Assembly (NCBI GenBank): GCA_031274565.1 | Contig: JAISPY010000094.1 | Coordinates: 1-5,437 of the forward strand | DNA from: Treponema sp. | GTDB lineage: Bacteria; Spirochaetota; Spirochaetia; Treponematales; Breznakiellaceae | Reading direction: 5' to 3' | Length of the DNA: 5,437 nucleotides | Shown: positions 1-5,437 of the stretch, in pieces | Layout of the letters: each line of letters begins with the position of its first letter | Position numbering within the stretch: the first letter of the stretch is position 1 | Notes under the pieces: model-generated | Database searches by the model: none | Seen by the model: the letters and a program-made list of their open reading frames with translations, nothing else | What the model was told of the DNA's origin: nothing | Translations under genes and position numbers: made by a program

Positions 1-235
1 ATGGAATATGGGAGACGAAAGAATAAAGGTACAATTTTACCGGAGACCATTAAACAAAATATTACAACCATTGATTGATAATGGATTTTATATGGAAAAA
101 ATATTGGAACCAAAACCAACAAAAGAGTTTAAGAAAATATTACCTGAAGCGTATGAAAAATTATTAAAACGGCCTAATTTTTTATTTATAAAGGCAAGAA
201 AAATAATAATGGAAAAAAGAAATCAATGGCTATAG
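1..235 (+). CDS. SAM-dependent methyltransferase, C-terminal fragment (5' end outside window)
   Basis: This is the last ~78 codons of a gene that begins before the window: the frame is open from base 2 (W-N-M-G-D-E-R...), so the ATG at base 8 is probably internal. The pattern GDERIKVQFYRRPL, then LIDNGF, EPKPT, PEAYEKL and RPNFLFIKARK matches the C-terminal end of class I SAM-dependent methyltransferases of the UbiE/Methyltransf_11 type, where an F-Y-x-R-P-L segment precedes the last helix and a final F-L-F-I-K-A strand ends the Rossmann-like fold. The SAM-binding motifs (GxGxG and others) would lie upstream and are not visible, so the substrate is unknown. The gene is strikingly AT-rich (63 G/C of 235 bases by hand count, about 27%) with A/T-ending codons and many Lys/Ile/Asn residues, unlike everything downstream. 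This suggests acquisition from a low-GC donor. Family assignment is fairly secure from the tail alone; specificity is not. Confidence 0.75.
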   Translation, partial: WNMGDERIKVQFYRRPLNKILQPLIDNGFYMEKILEPKPTKEFKKILPEAYEKLLKRPNFLFIKARKIIMEKRNQWL

Positions 236-259
236 TGAAGCAACGCATACTGCGCCTAA

Positions 260-544
260 CGAGGGTGTCGGAAAAGTAATTTTTGTCCACGGATTATATG
301 CAAAACGACAGCGGGATCCAAAACTGTCAAGGGGTATGATCAGCCTGAAACACCCTAGCAGCGCCTCCTTGAATCTCCTATCGCTCAAGGAGAAAAAGAC
401 GAGCTGACCGCTCTGCGGGATCTTTACAATCCTGTGGAGTTGCAACATGCGGTCCATAAGGCCGTCAGCACTCTCTCGACGGGCCATCGGGATCACGTTG
501 CTTTTTGCAATGAGGCAGTACGCAGGCATTATGGAAAGCATTGA
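260..544 (+). pseudogene. Decayed C-terminal remnant of an integrase-type (rve/DDE) transposase
   Basis: There is no intact gene here, but the frame starting at base 260 reads like the tail of an insertion-sequence integrase. NFCPRIICKTTAGSK is followed by KTVKGYDQPETP, a TAG stop at 356-358, then QRLLESP, GEKDELTALRDLYNPVELQ, and a run to TGA at 542-544. From memory of the family, rve-domain transposases of the IS481/ISNCY kind often have, after the catalytic core, a segment like N-F-F-x-P-S, then G-S-(K/R)-V, then Y-D-x-P-x-T-P-Y-Q-R-L-L-x-S and a later L-N-P-V-x-L. The TAG falls exactly on the Tyr of T-P-Y-Q-R-L-L, so it looks like a one-base nonsense mutation. An in-frame TAA at 257-259 and the absence of any catalytic Asp/Glu region show 5' truncation. 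The match fades after about base 478, and 479-568 may be the old element's 3' non-coding end. No terminal inverted repeats were recognised. Confidence 0.5.
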
Positions 545-568
545 GCGGTATGTTGTATACTCGGTAAC

Positions 569-1963
569 ATGGAAAAATGGGATATACTGGATCTGCGGGG
601 GATAGTCTCCGATGAAAAGCGGGTTATACCGGGAGACCGCATACCGCGGCACTGCTTAAGCGACGGGCTGAAGCGGAACATCGGCAGCGCGGCGGCCCTG
701 GTTTTCCCGGTTACTACCGGGGAAGTACGGAGCCTTATGGCCTATGCGTATCCACGGGATATTCCCGTAACCCTCCGAGGGGCCGGGACGAATCTGACCG
801 GCTCGACGGTTCCTCGGGGCGAGGGGATCATCCTGGACTTTTCCCACATGAACCGCATCCTCGAAATCGACCGGGAGACCTTTACCGTCACTGTTGAACC
901 GGGCGTGCTTTTACAGGATTTGCAAAATACCCTGGAAGCCCGGGGACTTTTTTACCCTCCTGATCCAGGGGAAAAAACAGCCACCATCGGTGGAAACATC
1001 GCCACCAACGCAGGCGGGATGCGGGCGGTAAAATACGGGGTTACCCGGGACTATGTGCGGGGCCTTGAGATCGTGATGCCCAACGGTACGGTCATGAATC
1101 TCGGGGGTAAAACCGTTAAAGACGCATCGGGACTTTCCCTGAAGCACCTGATCATCGGCTCCGAAGGAACCCTGGCGCTGATCACCAAAGGTATCCTCAA
1201 AGTGCTGCCCCTGCCCCAGGAGACCCTCGGCGCGGTGGCGGCCTTTCCTTCGTTAGCCGCGGGGATCGCCGCGGTCAACCGAATACTCATGAGCGCCGGG
1301 GATCCTACGGCCATTGAATTCCTTGAGCACAGCGTGGTGAAGCTGGGGGAAGCGTATACCGGGGTGGATTTTCCCCTTTCCGGTTCGGCGGCTTATTTAC
1401 TGCTCAGTTACCACGGTGATTCCAAGGAGGATATACTGAACCGAATAGGGCTTGCTGAAAAGGCCGTTCGGAGCGCTGGGGCGGAAGATTTTCTGGTCAT
1501 AGCTGACCAGGACGCCCTGGAGCGGGCATGGCGGATCCGAGGATGCCTGGTAAAAGCGGTGGAAGCGGTTTCGGAACAGGAGCCGCTGGATATGGTGGTC
1601 CCCATCAATCGGATAAGCGATTTTATCGGATCGGTTCATCAGCTTGAGGCGGAATCAGGGATCACCATGGTTGCCTTCGGCCATGCCGGGGATGGCAACG
1701 TGCACCTCTGCGTCATGCGGGAACATCGGGACGCCGAATCCTGGGACCGGGAATGTAAGGGGGTCTTGGCAAAACTGTACCGGACCATTACCCGCATGGG
1801 TGGCCTGGTTTCCGGAGAGCACGGTATCGGTATCGCGAAACAAGCCTATTATCTGGAAAATACTCCTCCGGAAAACCTGGCCCTGATGCGGCAGATTAAA
1901 GCGGTCTTTGATCCCAAGGATCTGCTCAATACGGGAAAATCCTACGCAGACCCGCGCTGCTGA
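569..1963 (+). CDS. glcD: FAD-binding oxidoreductase, GlcD / D-lactate dehydrogenase family (2-hydroxyacid oxidation)
   Basis: The 464-residue protein has the full length and two-domain plan of GlcD-type flavoproteins (glycolate oxidase subunit D, D-lactate or D-2-hydroxyglutarate dehydrogenases). The FAD-binding type 4 domain spans about residues 42-220: the pyrophosphate loop RGAGTNLTG (70-78), PPDPGEKTATIGGNIATNAGG (130-150), the KYGVTRDYVRGLE segment (155-167) and IGSEGTLALIT (196-206). The FAD-oxidase C domain follows, with W-R-I-R (321-324), DMVVP (341-345), the histidine motif GHAGDGNVH (371-379) and SGEHGIG (415-421), which in relatives form the active site and metal or substrate carboxylate contacts. 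It ends with the usual FDPKDLLNTGK. No signal peptide or Fe-S motif is present, so it is probably cytoplasmic and needs an external electron acceptor. ATG 569 is the only start after the in-frame stop at 542. The ribosome site is poor, and a TATACT at 556-561 leaves room for a nearly leaderless transcript. Glycolate, D-lactate or another 2-hydroxyacid cannot be distinguished. Confidence 0.9.
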   Translation: MEKWDILDLRGIVSDEKRVIPGDRIPRHCLSDGLKRNIGSAAALVFPVTTGEVRSLMAYAYPRDIPVTLRGAGTNLTGSTVPRGEGIILDFSHMNRILEIDRETFTVTVEPGVLLQDLQNTLEARGLFYPPDPGEKTATIGGNIATNAGGMRAVKYGVTRDYVRGLEIVMPNGTVMNLGGKTVKDASGLSLKHLIIGSEGTLALITKGILKVLPLPQETLGAVAAFPSLAAGIAAVNRILMSAGDPTAIEFLEHSVVKLGEAYTGVDFPLSGSAAYLLLSYHGDSKEDILNRIGLAEKAVRSAGAEDFLVIADQDALERAWRIRGCLVKAVEAVSEQEPLDMVVPINRISDFIGSVHQLEAESGITMVAFGHAGDGNVHLCVMREHRDAESWDRECKGVLAKLYRTITRMGGLVSGEHGIGIAKQAYYLENTPPENLALMRQIKAVFDPKDLLNTGKSYADPRC

Positions 1964-2133
1964 TTATGGCGATCCCGCTCCCTCAAGGGGAATGAGTCTG
2001 ACTTTTTCGGAGCCTACGGCCGCAAGAAGAAGCTGGGGACATTGCTCTTGTGTCTTGATAAGGTCAGGATAAACCCAGAGAACTGCATAATTCCTTATTC
2101 CTGCCCCGCGTCCCCTTACTTTTTCTCTGCGTT

Positions 2134-2150
2134 TATCCGGTGACCAGGTA
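2134..2150. promoter_or_regulatory. Imperfect 17-bp palindrome upstream of the dctP promoter (possible regulator site)
   Basis: The sequence TATCCGGTGACCAGGTA is an imperfect inverted repeat centred on G2142, with 6 of 8 arm positions complementary and a perfect GGT-G-ACC core. It ends 8 bp before the predicted -35 box, about -52 relative to the predicted start site, a usual place for an activator. No regulator gene is in the window and I do not recognise the motif as a known operator, so this is a weak call that could be chance. Confidence 0.22.
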
Positions 2151-2158
2151 AAAAAATA

Positions 2159-2187
2159 TTGACGGCTGGATACAGATATACTATCAT
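2159..2187 (+). promoter_or_regulatory. Predicted sigma70-type promoter of the TRAP operon
   Basis: A TTGACG -35 box (2159-2164; 5 of 6 to TTGACA) and a TATCAT -10 box (2182-2187; 5 of 6 to TATAAT) are separated by exactly 17 bp. An A-rich run lies immediately upstream (2150-2158), which may act as an UP element. Transcription would begin near 2194, giving a leader of about 45 nt before the dctP ATG. The leader begins with a direct repeat, CAAGCG at 2196-2201 and 2207-2212, spaced 11 bp apart (one helical turn). This promoter means the TRAP operon need not depend on read-through from the oxidase gene. Confidence 0.6.
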
Positions 2188-2225
2188 TAACCAATCAAGC
2201 GTCTACCAAGCGCAGAAAACTACGA

Positions 2226-2232
2226 GGGAGGA
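2226..2232 (+). promoter_or_regulatory. Strong ribosome binding site of dctP
   Basis: GGGAGGA sits 6 nt before the ATG at 2239, in an A-rich context (GAATAAACATG). It fixes the dctP start, and the N-terminal lipoprotein signal begins right there. It is clearly stronger than the site in front of the oxidase gene, in keeping with the high expression that periplasmic binding proteins need. Confidence 0.7.
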
Positions 2233-2238
2233 ATAAAC

Positions 2239-3255
2239 ATGAAAAAAATGGTTATATACGGTGTTGCGGTACTGCTGGCTTTCAGCATGGCGGGCTGCAA
2301 TAAGAACAAGAGCGTCGGTTCGGGGACCAGTACAGCAACGGAACCAAAGACCTTTATCTTGAAGATGTCTACCCAGTTGAACGAGACCAGCCCCATTGTG
2401 CAGGGATTTAAGGAGTGGGCAAAGAACGTTGAAGCCAAGACCAACGGGGGCATTACCATCGAGGTCTATCCTTCCGCGCAGTTGGGGAGCGACGAGGACG
2501 TGATCGAGCAGGCGATTCAAGGGGTTAATGTGGCGGTTCTGACCGATGGCGGCCGCATGGGAAACTATGTTAAGGAAATCGGGATTATCGGGATGCCCTA
2601 TATCGCGGATAACTACGACGAACTGGTGCAAATTACCCAGACCGCGATCTTTAAGGAATGGGAAACGAAGCTTGCCGCGGAAAACGGCATCCGGGTGCTT
2701 GCCTTTAACTGGTATGACGGACCGCGGCATTTTCTTACGAATACGCCGGTTACCACTCCCGCTGACTTAAAGGGTCTGCGGATCCGTACCCCCGGCGCGC
2801 CGGTTTGGGCCAAGTCGGTGGAGGCTATGGGCGCAACCCCCATTGCTATGGGTTGGAATGATTCCTATAATGCCATCCAGTCCAAGTCGATTGACGGCGC
2901 TGAAGCCCAGCATACCGCTACCTTTGGGGCGCGGTTATACGAAGTGGTAAAATATATCGATAAAACCAGCCATTTCCAACTGGCCAATGGCATCATTGTG
3001 GGGGAAAAGTGGTTCTCCAAGTTGCCTGCGGAGTACCAAAGTATCCTGGTGGATACCTGTCAGGCGGCAGCTTCTGAAAATGCCCGGCTCGTGGAACAGG
3101 TTGCGGATGATTATGAGAATCAGATGGTTGAAAAAGGCATGGTGGTGATTGCTGCGGACCGGGAGGCTTTTAAGGCAGCCGCGGAAGCTGCGTATACGGC
3201 TTTGGGATTTTCCTCTTTGCGGGATCAACTCTACGCGGAATTAGGGAAAAAATAG
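2239..3255 (+). CDS. dctP: TRAP transporter substrate-binding lipoprotein, DctP family
   Basis: The 338-residue extracytoplasmic solute receptor captures a carboxylate outside the membrane and delivers it to the DctQ/DctM permease. A short basic N-terminus, a hydrophobic stretch (residues 4-18) and the relaxed lipobox M-A-G-C with Cys20 indicate a lipid-anchored protein, followed by a Ser/Thr/Gly-rich linker. The mature part shows the DctP pattern: FKEWAKNVEAKTNGGITIEVYPSAQLG (57-83), GMPYI (118-122), the RHFLTN strand (163-168), TTPADLKGLRIRTP (172-185), MGATPIAMGWNDSYNAIQ (197-214) and IDGAE (218-222). The Arg of R-I-R-T-P (R181/R183) is where relatives hold the invariant Arg that salt-bridges the ligand carboxylate. 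Residues 207-214 depart from the usual F-x-E-x-Y-x-A-L-Q by having W-N-D-S-Y-N-A-I-Q. It is first in the operon, 81 bp before dctQ. The ligand is not determinable; a 2-hydroxycarboxylate is suggested only by the neighbouring oxidase. Confidence 0.92.
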   Translation: MKKMVIYGVAVLLAFSMAGCNKNKSVGSGTSTATEPKTFILKMSTQLNETSPIVQGFKEWAKNVEAKTNGGITIEVYPSAQLGSDEDVIEQAIQGVNVAVLTDGGRMGNYVKEIGIIGMPYIADNYDELVQITQTAIFKEWETKLAAENGIRVLAFNWYDGPRHFLTNTPVTTPADLKGLRIRTPGAPVWAKSVEAMGATPIAMGWNDSYNAIQSKSIDGAEAQHTATFGARLYEVVKYIDKTSHFQLANGIIVGEKWFSKLPAEYQSILVDTCQAAASENARLVEQVADDYENQMVEKGMVVIAADREAFKAAAEAAYTALGFSSLRDQLYAELGKK

Positions 3256-3279
3256 GATTCTTTACCAGTGTACCTATTT

Positions 3280-3324
3280 GGATCCGCTTGAGGATGTTGC
3301 GTATAGCAAGATCCTTCTAAAGGA
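3280..3324 (+). other. Intercistronic hairpins between dctP and dctQ, one covering part of the dctQ ribosome site
   Basis: Two mutually exclusive stems can be drawn. The first pairs GGAT (3280-3283) and CTTG (3287-3290) with CAAGATCC (3307-3314), giving 8 pairs with a 3-nt bulge. The second pairs TCCTT (3312-3316) with AAGGA (3320-3324) across a CTA loop and would cover the left part of the AAAGGAAAGG ribosome site. Both use bases 3312-3314. Stem-loops between binding-protein and permease genes often protect the upstream mRNA and lower permease expression. Whether these short stems do so is inference, and there is no T-tract, so this is not a terminator. Confidence 0.3.
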
Positions 3325-3336
3325 AAGGCGGCTTTT

Positions 3337-3837
3337 GTGAAGCGCTTACAAATGCTCTACAGGTGGTTCTGTAAACTCGAAGAACTGATTGTTTCTGGGT
3401 TTGTCGCGGTAATCACCTTTTTGGTATTTATTTCTGCGGTGGCGCGAAGCGTCAAACACCCCCTGAATTGGGCGCAGGATGTTTCCCTGCTCCTCTTTGC
3501 CTGGGTGGTATTTCTTGGGGCGGATTTAGCCCTGAGGAAAGCGGATTTTGTGCGGGTGGATATGCTGGTGAGCCATTTCCCGGCAAAAGTACAAAAAGTT
3601 TTGTATTACCTCATGTACCTCATCGCCCTGGTTTTTTTAGGCGTTCTGGTGTGTTTTGGGTTTCCCCTAAGCATGGAAAACTCGAAGCGGCTGTTTCAAA
3701 CCCTGGGTATCAGCTATTCCTGGGCCACCATCAGTGCGCCGGTTGGTTCGATACTCCTCATCATTACCATTAGCTTAAAACTCATCGCCCATTGGAAAGA
3801 TAAAACTATCCTTATCCAGGGCAAGGAGGCGATATAA
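3337..3837 (+). CDS. dctQ: TRAP transporter small membrane subunit, DctQ family
   Basis: This 166-residue protein has the size and four-helix plan of the TRAP small subunit, which pairs with DctM in the inner membrane and is needed for transport. Predicted membrane segments lie at about residues 17-38, 47-66, 88-109 and 128-150. Between helices 1 and 2 is NWAQDVSLLLFAWVVFLGADLALRK (44-68), the family's W-x-(E/Q)-(E/D)-x-S...F-x-W-x-x-x-L-G-A signature, followed by an F-V-x-V-D-M-L segment (71-77) matching the usual H-I-x-V-D. Translation starts at GTG 3337: AAGGAAAGG (3320-3328) is 8 nt upstream, whereas the next ATG (3352) has no good site. Its stop TAA overlaps the dctM ATG by one base, so the two subunits are probably translationally coupled. 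Sequence divergence is normal in this family, but position and topology make the call firm. Confidence 0.9.
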   Translation: MKRLQMLYRWFCKLEELIVSGFVAVITFLVFISAVARSVKHPLNWAQDVSLLLFAWVVFLGADLALRKADFVRVDMLVSHFPAKVQKVLYYLMYLIALVFLGVLVCFGFPLSMENSKRLFQTLGISYSWATISAPVGSILLIITISLKLIAHWKDKTILIQGKEAI

Positions 3838-5120
3838 TGGGTGTGGTCGTGGTGGTTTTCTTCGTACTGCTGCTCTTTGGGATGCCCGTGGCCTTTGCCA
3901 TCGGCGTTTCCGGGACGGTGTTCTTTCTGGTTACCCCGGATATTCCCTTTTCCATTGTGGTGCAAAAAGTCGTCAGTTCCAGCCAAAGTTTTACCCTCCT
4001 GGCGATTCCCCTCTTCGTATTTGCCGGGAATCTGATGAATAACACCGGTATTACCTCCCGGCTCATCAAGCTGTCTAACGTGTTGACCGGACACATGTAC
4101 GGGAACTTAGGGCAAATATCCTGCGTACTTTCTACCTTGATGGGCGGGGTTTCTGGGTCCGCCAATGCGGACGCGGCCATGGAGTGCCGGGTGCTCGGTC
4201 CTGCTATGACCAAACGGGGCTATGCAAAAGGGTATTCCGCGGCGGTAAACGGGATCACCTCCTTAATTACCGCCACGATTCCCCCGAGTATGGGACTCAT
4301 CATCTACGGCTCCGTGGGGGAGGTTTCCATCGGACGGCTCTTTGCCGGGGGCTTTGTTCCGGGTTTTCTGATGATGATCGCCCTGATGCTGACCATACGG
4401 ATCACCGCAAAAAAACGGGGGTATATGCCCGAGCGGGACAAACCGGCTCGTCCCCAAGAAATCGGCAAAGCCTTCATTGCCAGCATCTGGGCCTTGCTCT
4501 TTCCGGTCATCTTGATCGTGGGTATTCGATTCGGGATATTCACCCCTTCTGAGTCTGGAGCCTTTGCCTGTGTGTATGCGATCTTCGTAGGGGTGGTTAT
4601 TTACCGGGAACTGACCCTCAAGACCTTTCTGCAGACCCTGCGGGACACGGCAAATGACATCGGCATCATCATGATCTTGGTTTCCCTCTCCGGTATCTTC
4701 GGGTACGGCATCGTGTACGACCGTATTCCCCAGGCTATGGCTTCGTTCTTGGTCAATATCACCTCAAACCCCTATATCCTGCTGCTGATTATCATGTTGC
4801 TGCTCATGTTCTGCGGGATGTTTGTGGAAACCACGGTGATTGCCCTGCTGCTCACCCCCATCCTGCTGCCGGTGATCACCGCGGTTGGTATTGACCCGGT
4901 GCAATTCGGCCTGATTATGATGAGTGTGGTTACCATGGGGATCATGACCCCTCCGGTGGGCATCGCCTTGTACACCACTTCCAGTATCATGGGGTGCAAG
5001 CCCGAAGAAACCGTCCGGGAATCGATCCCCTTTATTGGGGCGGTGATCGGGGTGATCGTAATTTGTATCTTCTGCAAAGATCTGGTGCTCTTCATCCCCA
5101 ACCTTATTTTTTCCAAGTGA
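3837..5120 (+). CDS. dctM: TRAP transporter large permease subunit, DctM family
   Basis: The 427-residue protein is the transport channel subunit and matches the family's usual length and roughly 12-helix hydrophobic profile. It belongs to the ion transporter superfamily and normally couples solute uptake to a Na+ or H+ gradient. Diagnostic segments in order: GMPVAFAIG (15-23), LLAIPLFVFAGNLMN (54-68) with the following G-I-x-x-R-L, MGGVSGSANADAA (102-114), P-A-M-x-K-R-G-Y (122-129), the re-entrant ATIPPSMGLIIYG (146-158), F-A-G-G-x-x-P-G (169-176), FTPSESGAFACVYA (235-248), FVETTVIALLLTPILLPV (329-346) and MGIMTPPVGIALY (367-379). The two P-P-S/P-P-V-G hairpin motifs are where relatives coordinate ions and substrate. 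AAGGAGG (3823-3829) sits 7 nt before the ATG, and the 1-nt overlap with dctQ (TAATG) supports coupling. It is the last gene of the operon, followed by a terminator. Confidence 0.95.
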   Translation: MGVVVVVFFVLLLFGMPVAFAIGVSGTVFFLVTPDIPFSIVVQKVVSSSQSFTLLAIPLFVFAGNLMNNTGITSRLIKLSNVLTGHMYGNLGQISCVLSTLMGGVSGSANADAAMECRVLGPAMTKRGYAKGYSAAVNGITSLITATIPPSMGLIIYGSVGEVSIGRLFAGGFVPGFLMMIALMLTIRITAKKRGYMPERDKPARPQEIGKAFIASIWALLFPVILIVGIRFGIFTPSESGAFACVYAIFVGVVIYRELTLKTFLQTLRDTANDIGIIMILVSLSGIFGYGIVYDRIPQAMASFLVNITSNPYILLLIIMLLLMFCGMFVETTVIALLLTPILLPVITAVGIDPVQFGLIMMSVVTMGIMTPPVGIALYTTSSIMGCKPEETVRESIPFIGAVIGVIVICIFCKDLVLFIPNLIFSK

Positions 5121-5128
5121 TTGTGCGG

Positions 5129-5163
5129 AGCCTCTCTAGGGGGTAGTTTGGAGGGGCTTTTTT
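5129..5163 (+). terminator. Rho-independent terminator of the dctPQM operon
   Basis: Beginning 8 bases after the dctM stop, AGCCTCTCTA (5129-5138) pairs with TGGAGGGGCT (5149-5158), a 10-bp stem with two G-U pairs around a 10-nt loop. Six T residues (5158-5163) follow directly. This is a standard intrinsic terminator for plus-strand transcription. Confidence 0.8.
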
Positions 5164-5177
5164 GCTACGCCCCTCCA
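5149..5177. repeat. Second inverted repeat sharing an arm with the terminator
   Basis: TGGAGGGGC (5149-5157) and GCCCCTCCA (5169-5177) form a perfect 9-bp inverted repeat around an 11-nt spacer containing the T-tract. The left arm is also the 3' arm of the terminator stem, so the two hairpins exclude each other. In a minus-strand transcript coming from the convergent gene at the right end, this stem would form first, but it lacks a following U-tract. Its role there is uncertain. Confidence 0.4.
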
Positions 5178-5304
5178 CCGTTTCTTCTCTATGTAGACCG
5201 TAGGCCCTGAAAACGTCCGAGTCATGGGCATGACCCGCAGGCAAATTGTATGACACCGATATGGGCTACGACCAATTGATTGTACGCGCTCTTTTACGCC
5301 GCAA

Positions 5305-5437
5305 TCAAGGAGAAACAGAAGCTATCCCATGTTCCTGTAAGCGGGAAAAAAATTTTTGCTGATTTTTAGCAGGCACGATCAAAAGTTTGCCCTCGGCCCG
5401 AAACACGATACGTTTCAGATCCGGGTCCCGGAGCAGT
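5305..5437 (-). CDS. Unidentified protein, C-terminal 43 residues (5' part outside window)
   Basis: On the minus strand an open frame enters from the right edge and ends at TGA (5305-5307), giving LLRDPDLKRIVFRAEGK, then LLIVPAKNQQKFFSRLQEHGI, then ASVSP. Charged and hydrophobic residues alternate as in a strand-helix pair, and the codons favour G/C in the third position like the neighbouring genes. This supports a real gene end rather than a shadow. I do not recognise the family; the tail resembles the end of a small alpha/beta domain. The gene converges on the TRAP operon with 184 bp between stop codons, so it belongs to a different transcription unit and need not be functionally linked. 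With so little visible, a chance open frame is possible. Confidence 0.45.
   Translation of the reverse strand, partial: LLRDPDLKRIVFRAEGKLLIVPAKNQQKFFSRLQEHGIASVSP

Noticed and set aside
385..395. 11-base repeat TCAAGGAGAAA shared with 5305-5315
   Set aside because: A few exact 11-mers are expected by chance in 5.4 kb, and the flanks do not extend the match convincingly.
230..652. 140-codon minus-strand open frame over the transposase relic and the oxidase start
   Set aside because: It is antisense to the better-supported relic and the start of the oxidase. It shows no recognisable domain and has no ribosome site.
1974..1996. Possible terminator after the oxidase (TCCC...GGGA stem, with a TTTTT run at 2002-2006)
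   Set aside because: The stem is only 4 bp and the T-run is some 12 bases away, so it does not meet the pattern of an intrinsic terminator.
2101..2133. C- and T-rich stretch including CTCTGCGTTTAT, like dispersed intergenic repeats in some genomes
   Set aside because: Only one copy is in the window and no unit repeat is visible, so it cannot be supported as a repeat element.
1964..2194. 76-codon minus-strand open frame in the oxidase-dctP gap
   Set aside because: The composition is low-complexity and Arg-rich with no family resemblance and no ribosome site. The region is better read as a promoter-bearing spacer.
2203..2730. 175-codon minus-strand open frame across the dctP promoter and first half of dctP
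   Set aside because: It lies antisense to a strongly supported gene and its promoter. It has no recognisable motifs and is explained by the codon bias of dctP.
5223..5236. Palindrome GTCATG-GG-CATGAC
   Set aside because: The arms are 6 bp with a 2-nt centre, too tight for a hairpin, and it is not near any promoter I can support. It is likely chance.
5234..5359. Plus-strand open frame (PAGKLYDTDMGYDQL and onward) between the terminator and the right edge
   Set aside because: It looks protein-like for about 25 residues but has no upstream start or ribosome site. It runs antisense into the convergent gene end and matches no family I know.

Overview
The window carries one clear metabolic theme: a complete tripartite TRAP transporter operon (dctP-dctQ-dctM, 2239-5120) lying just downstream of a GlcD/D-lactate-dehydrogenase type FAD-dependent 2-hydroxyacid oxidoreductase (569-1963), all on the plus strand. 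The likely logic is uptake of a small carboxylate by the TRAP system and oxidation of a 2-hydroxycarboxylate by the flavoenzyme. The actual substrate cannot be read from sequence. These genes use GC-rich codons (a sampled stretch of the oxidase, 1021-1080, is about 62% GC), and the solute-binding protein has a lipoprotein signal. That points to a moderately GC-rich, probably anaerobic, host-associated or sediment bacterium. The style reminds me of spirochaetes such as Treponema, but this is an impression only.

Region by region: positions 1-235 are the AT-rich (about 27% GC by hand count) 3' end of a SAM-dependent methyltransferase gene. Positions 236-568 have no intact gene but hold a decayed C-terminal fragment of an integrase-type (rve/DDE) transposase, interrupted by an in-frame TAG. 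The oxidase follows at 569-1963. The 275-bp gap at 1964-2238 contains a good sigma70-type promoter (TTGACG, 17 bp, TATCAT), an imperfect palindrome just upstream of it and a strong ribosome binding site for dctP. The dctP-dctQ gap (3256-3336) contains competing hairpins. dctQ and dctM overlap by one base. A hairpin with a T-tract at 5129-5163 terminates the operon. Positions 5164-5304 show no gene I can support. The window ends with the 3' end of an unidentified minus-strand gene (5305-5437), which converges on the TRAP operon.

The left edge looks like a horizontal-transfer or rearrangement scar: a very AT-rich gene end, then a dead transposase tail, then the GC-rich catabolic block. I found no convincing new biological system. 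The points most worth checking are the transposase relic with the composition break, the oxidase standing without visible partner subunits, and the small regulatory structures around the TRAP operon.
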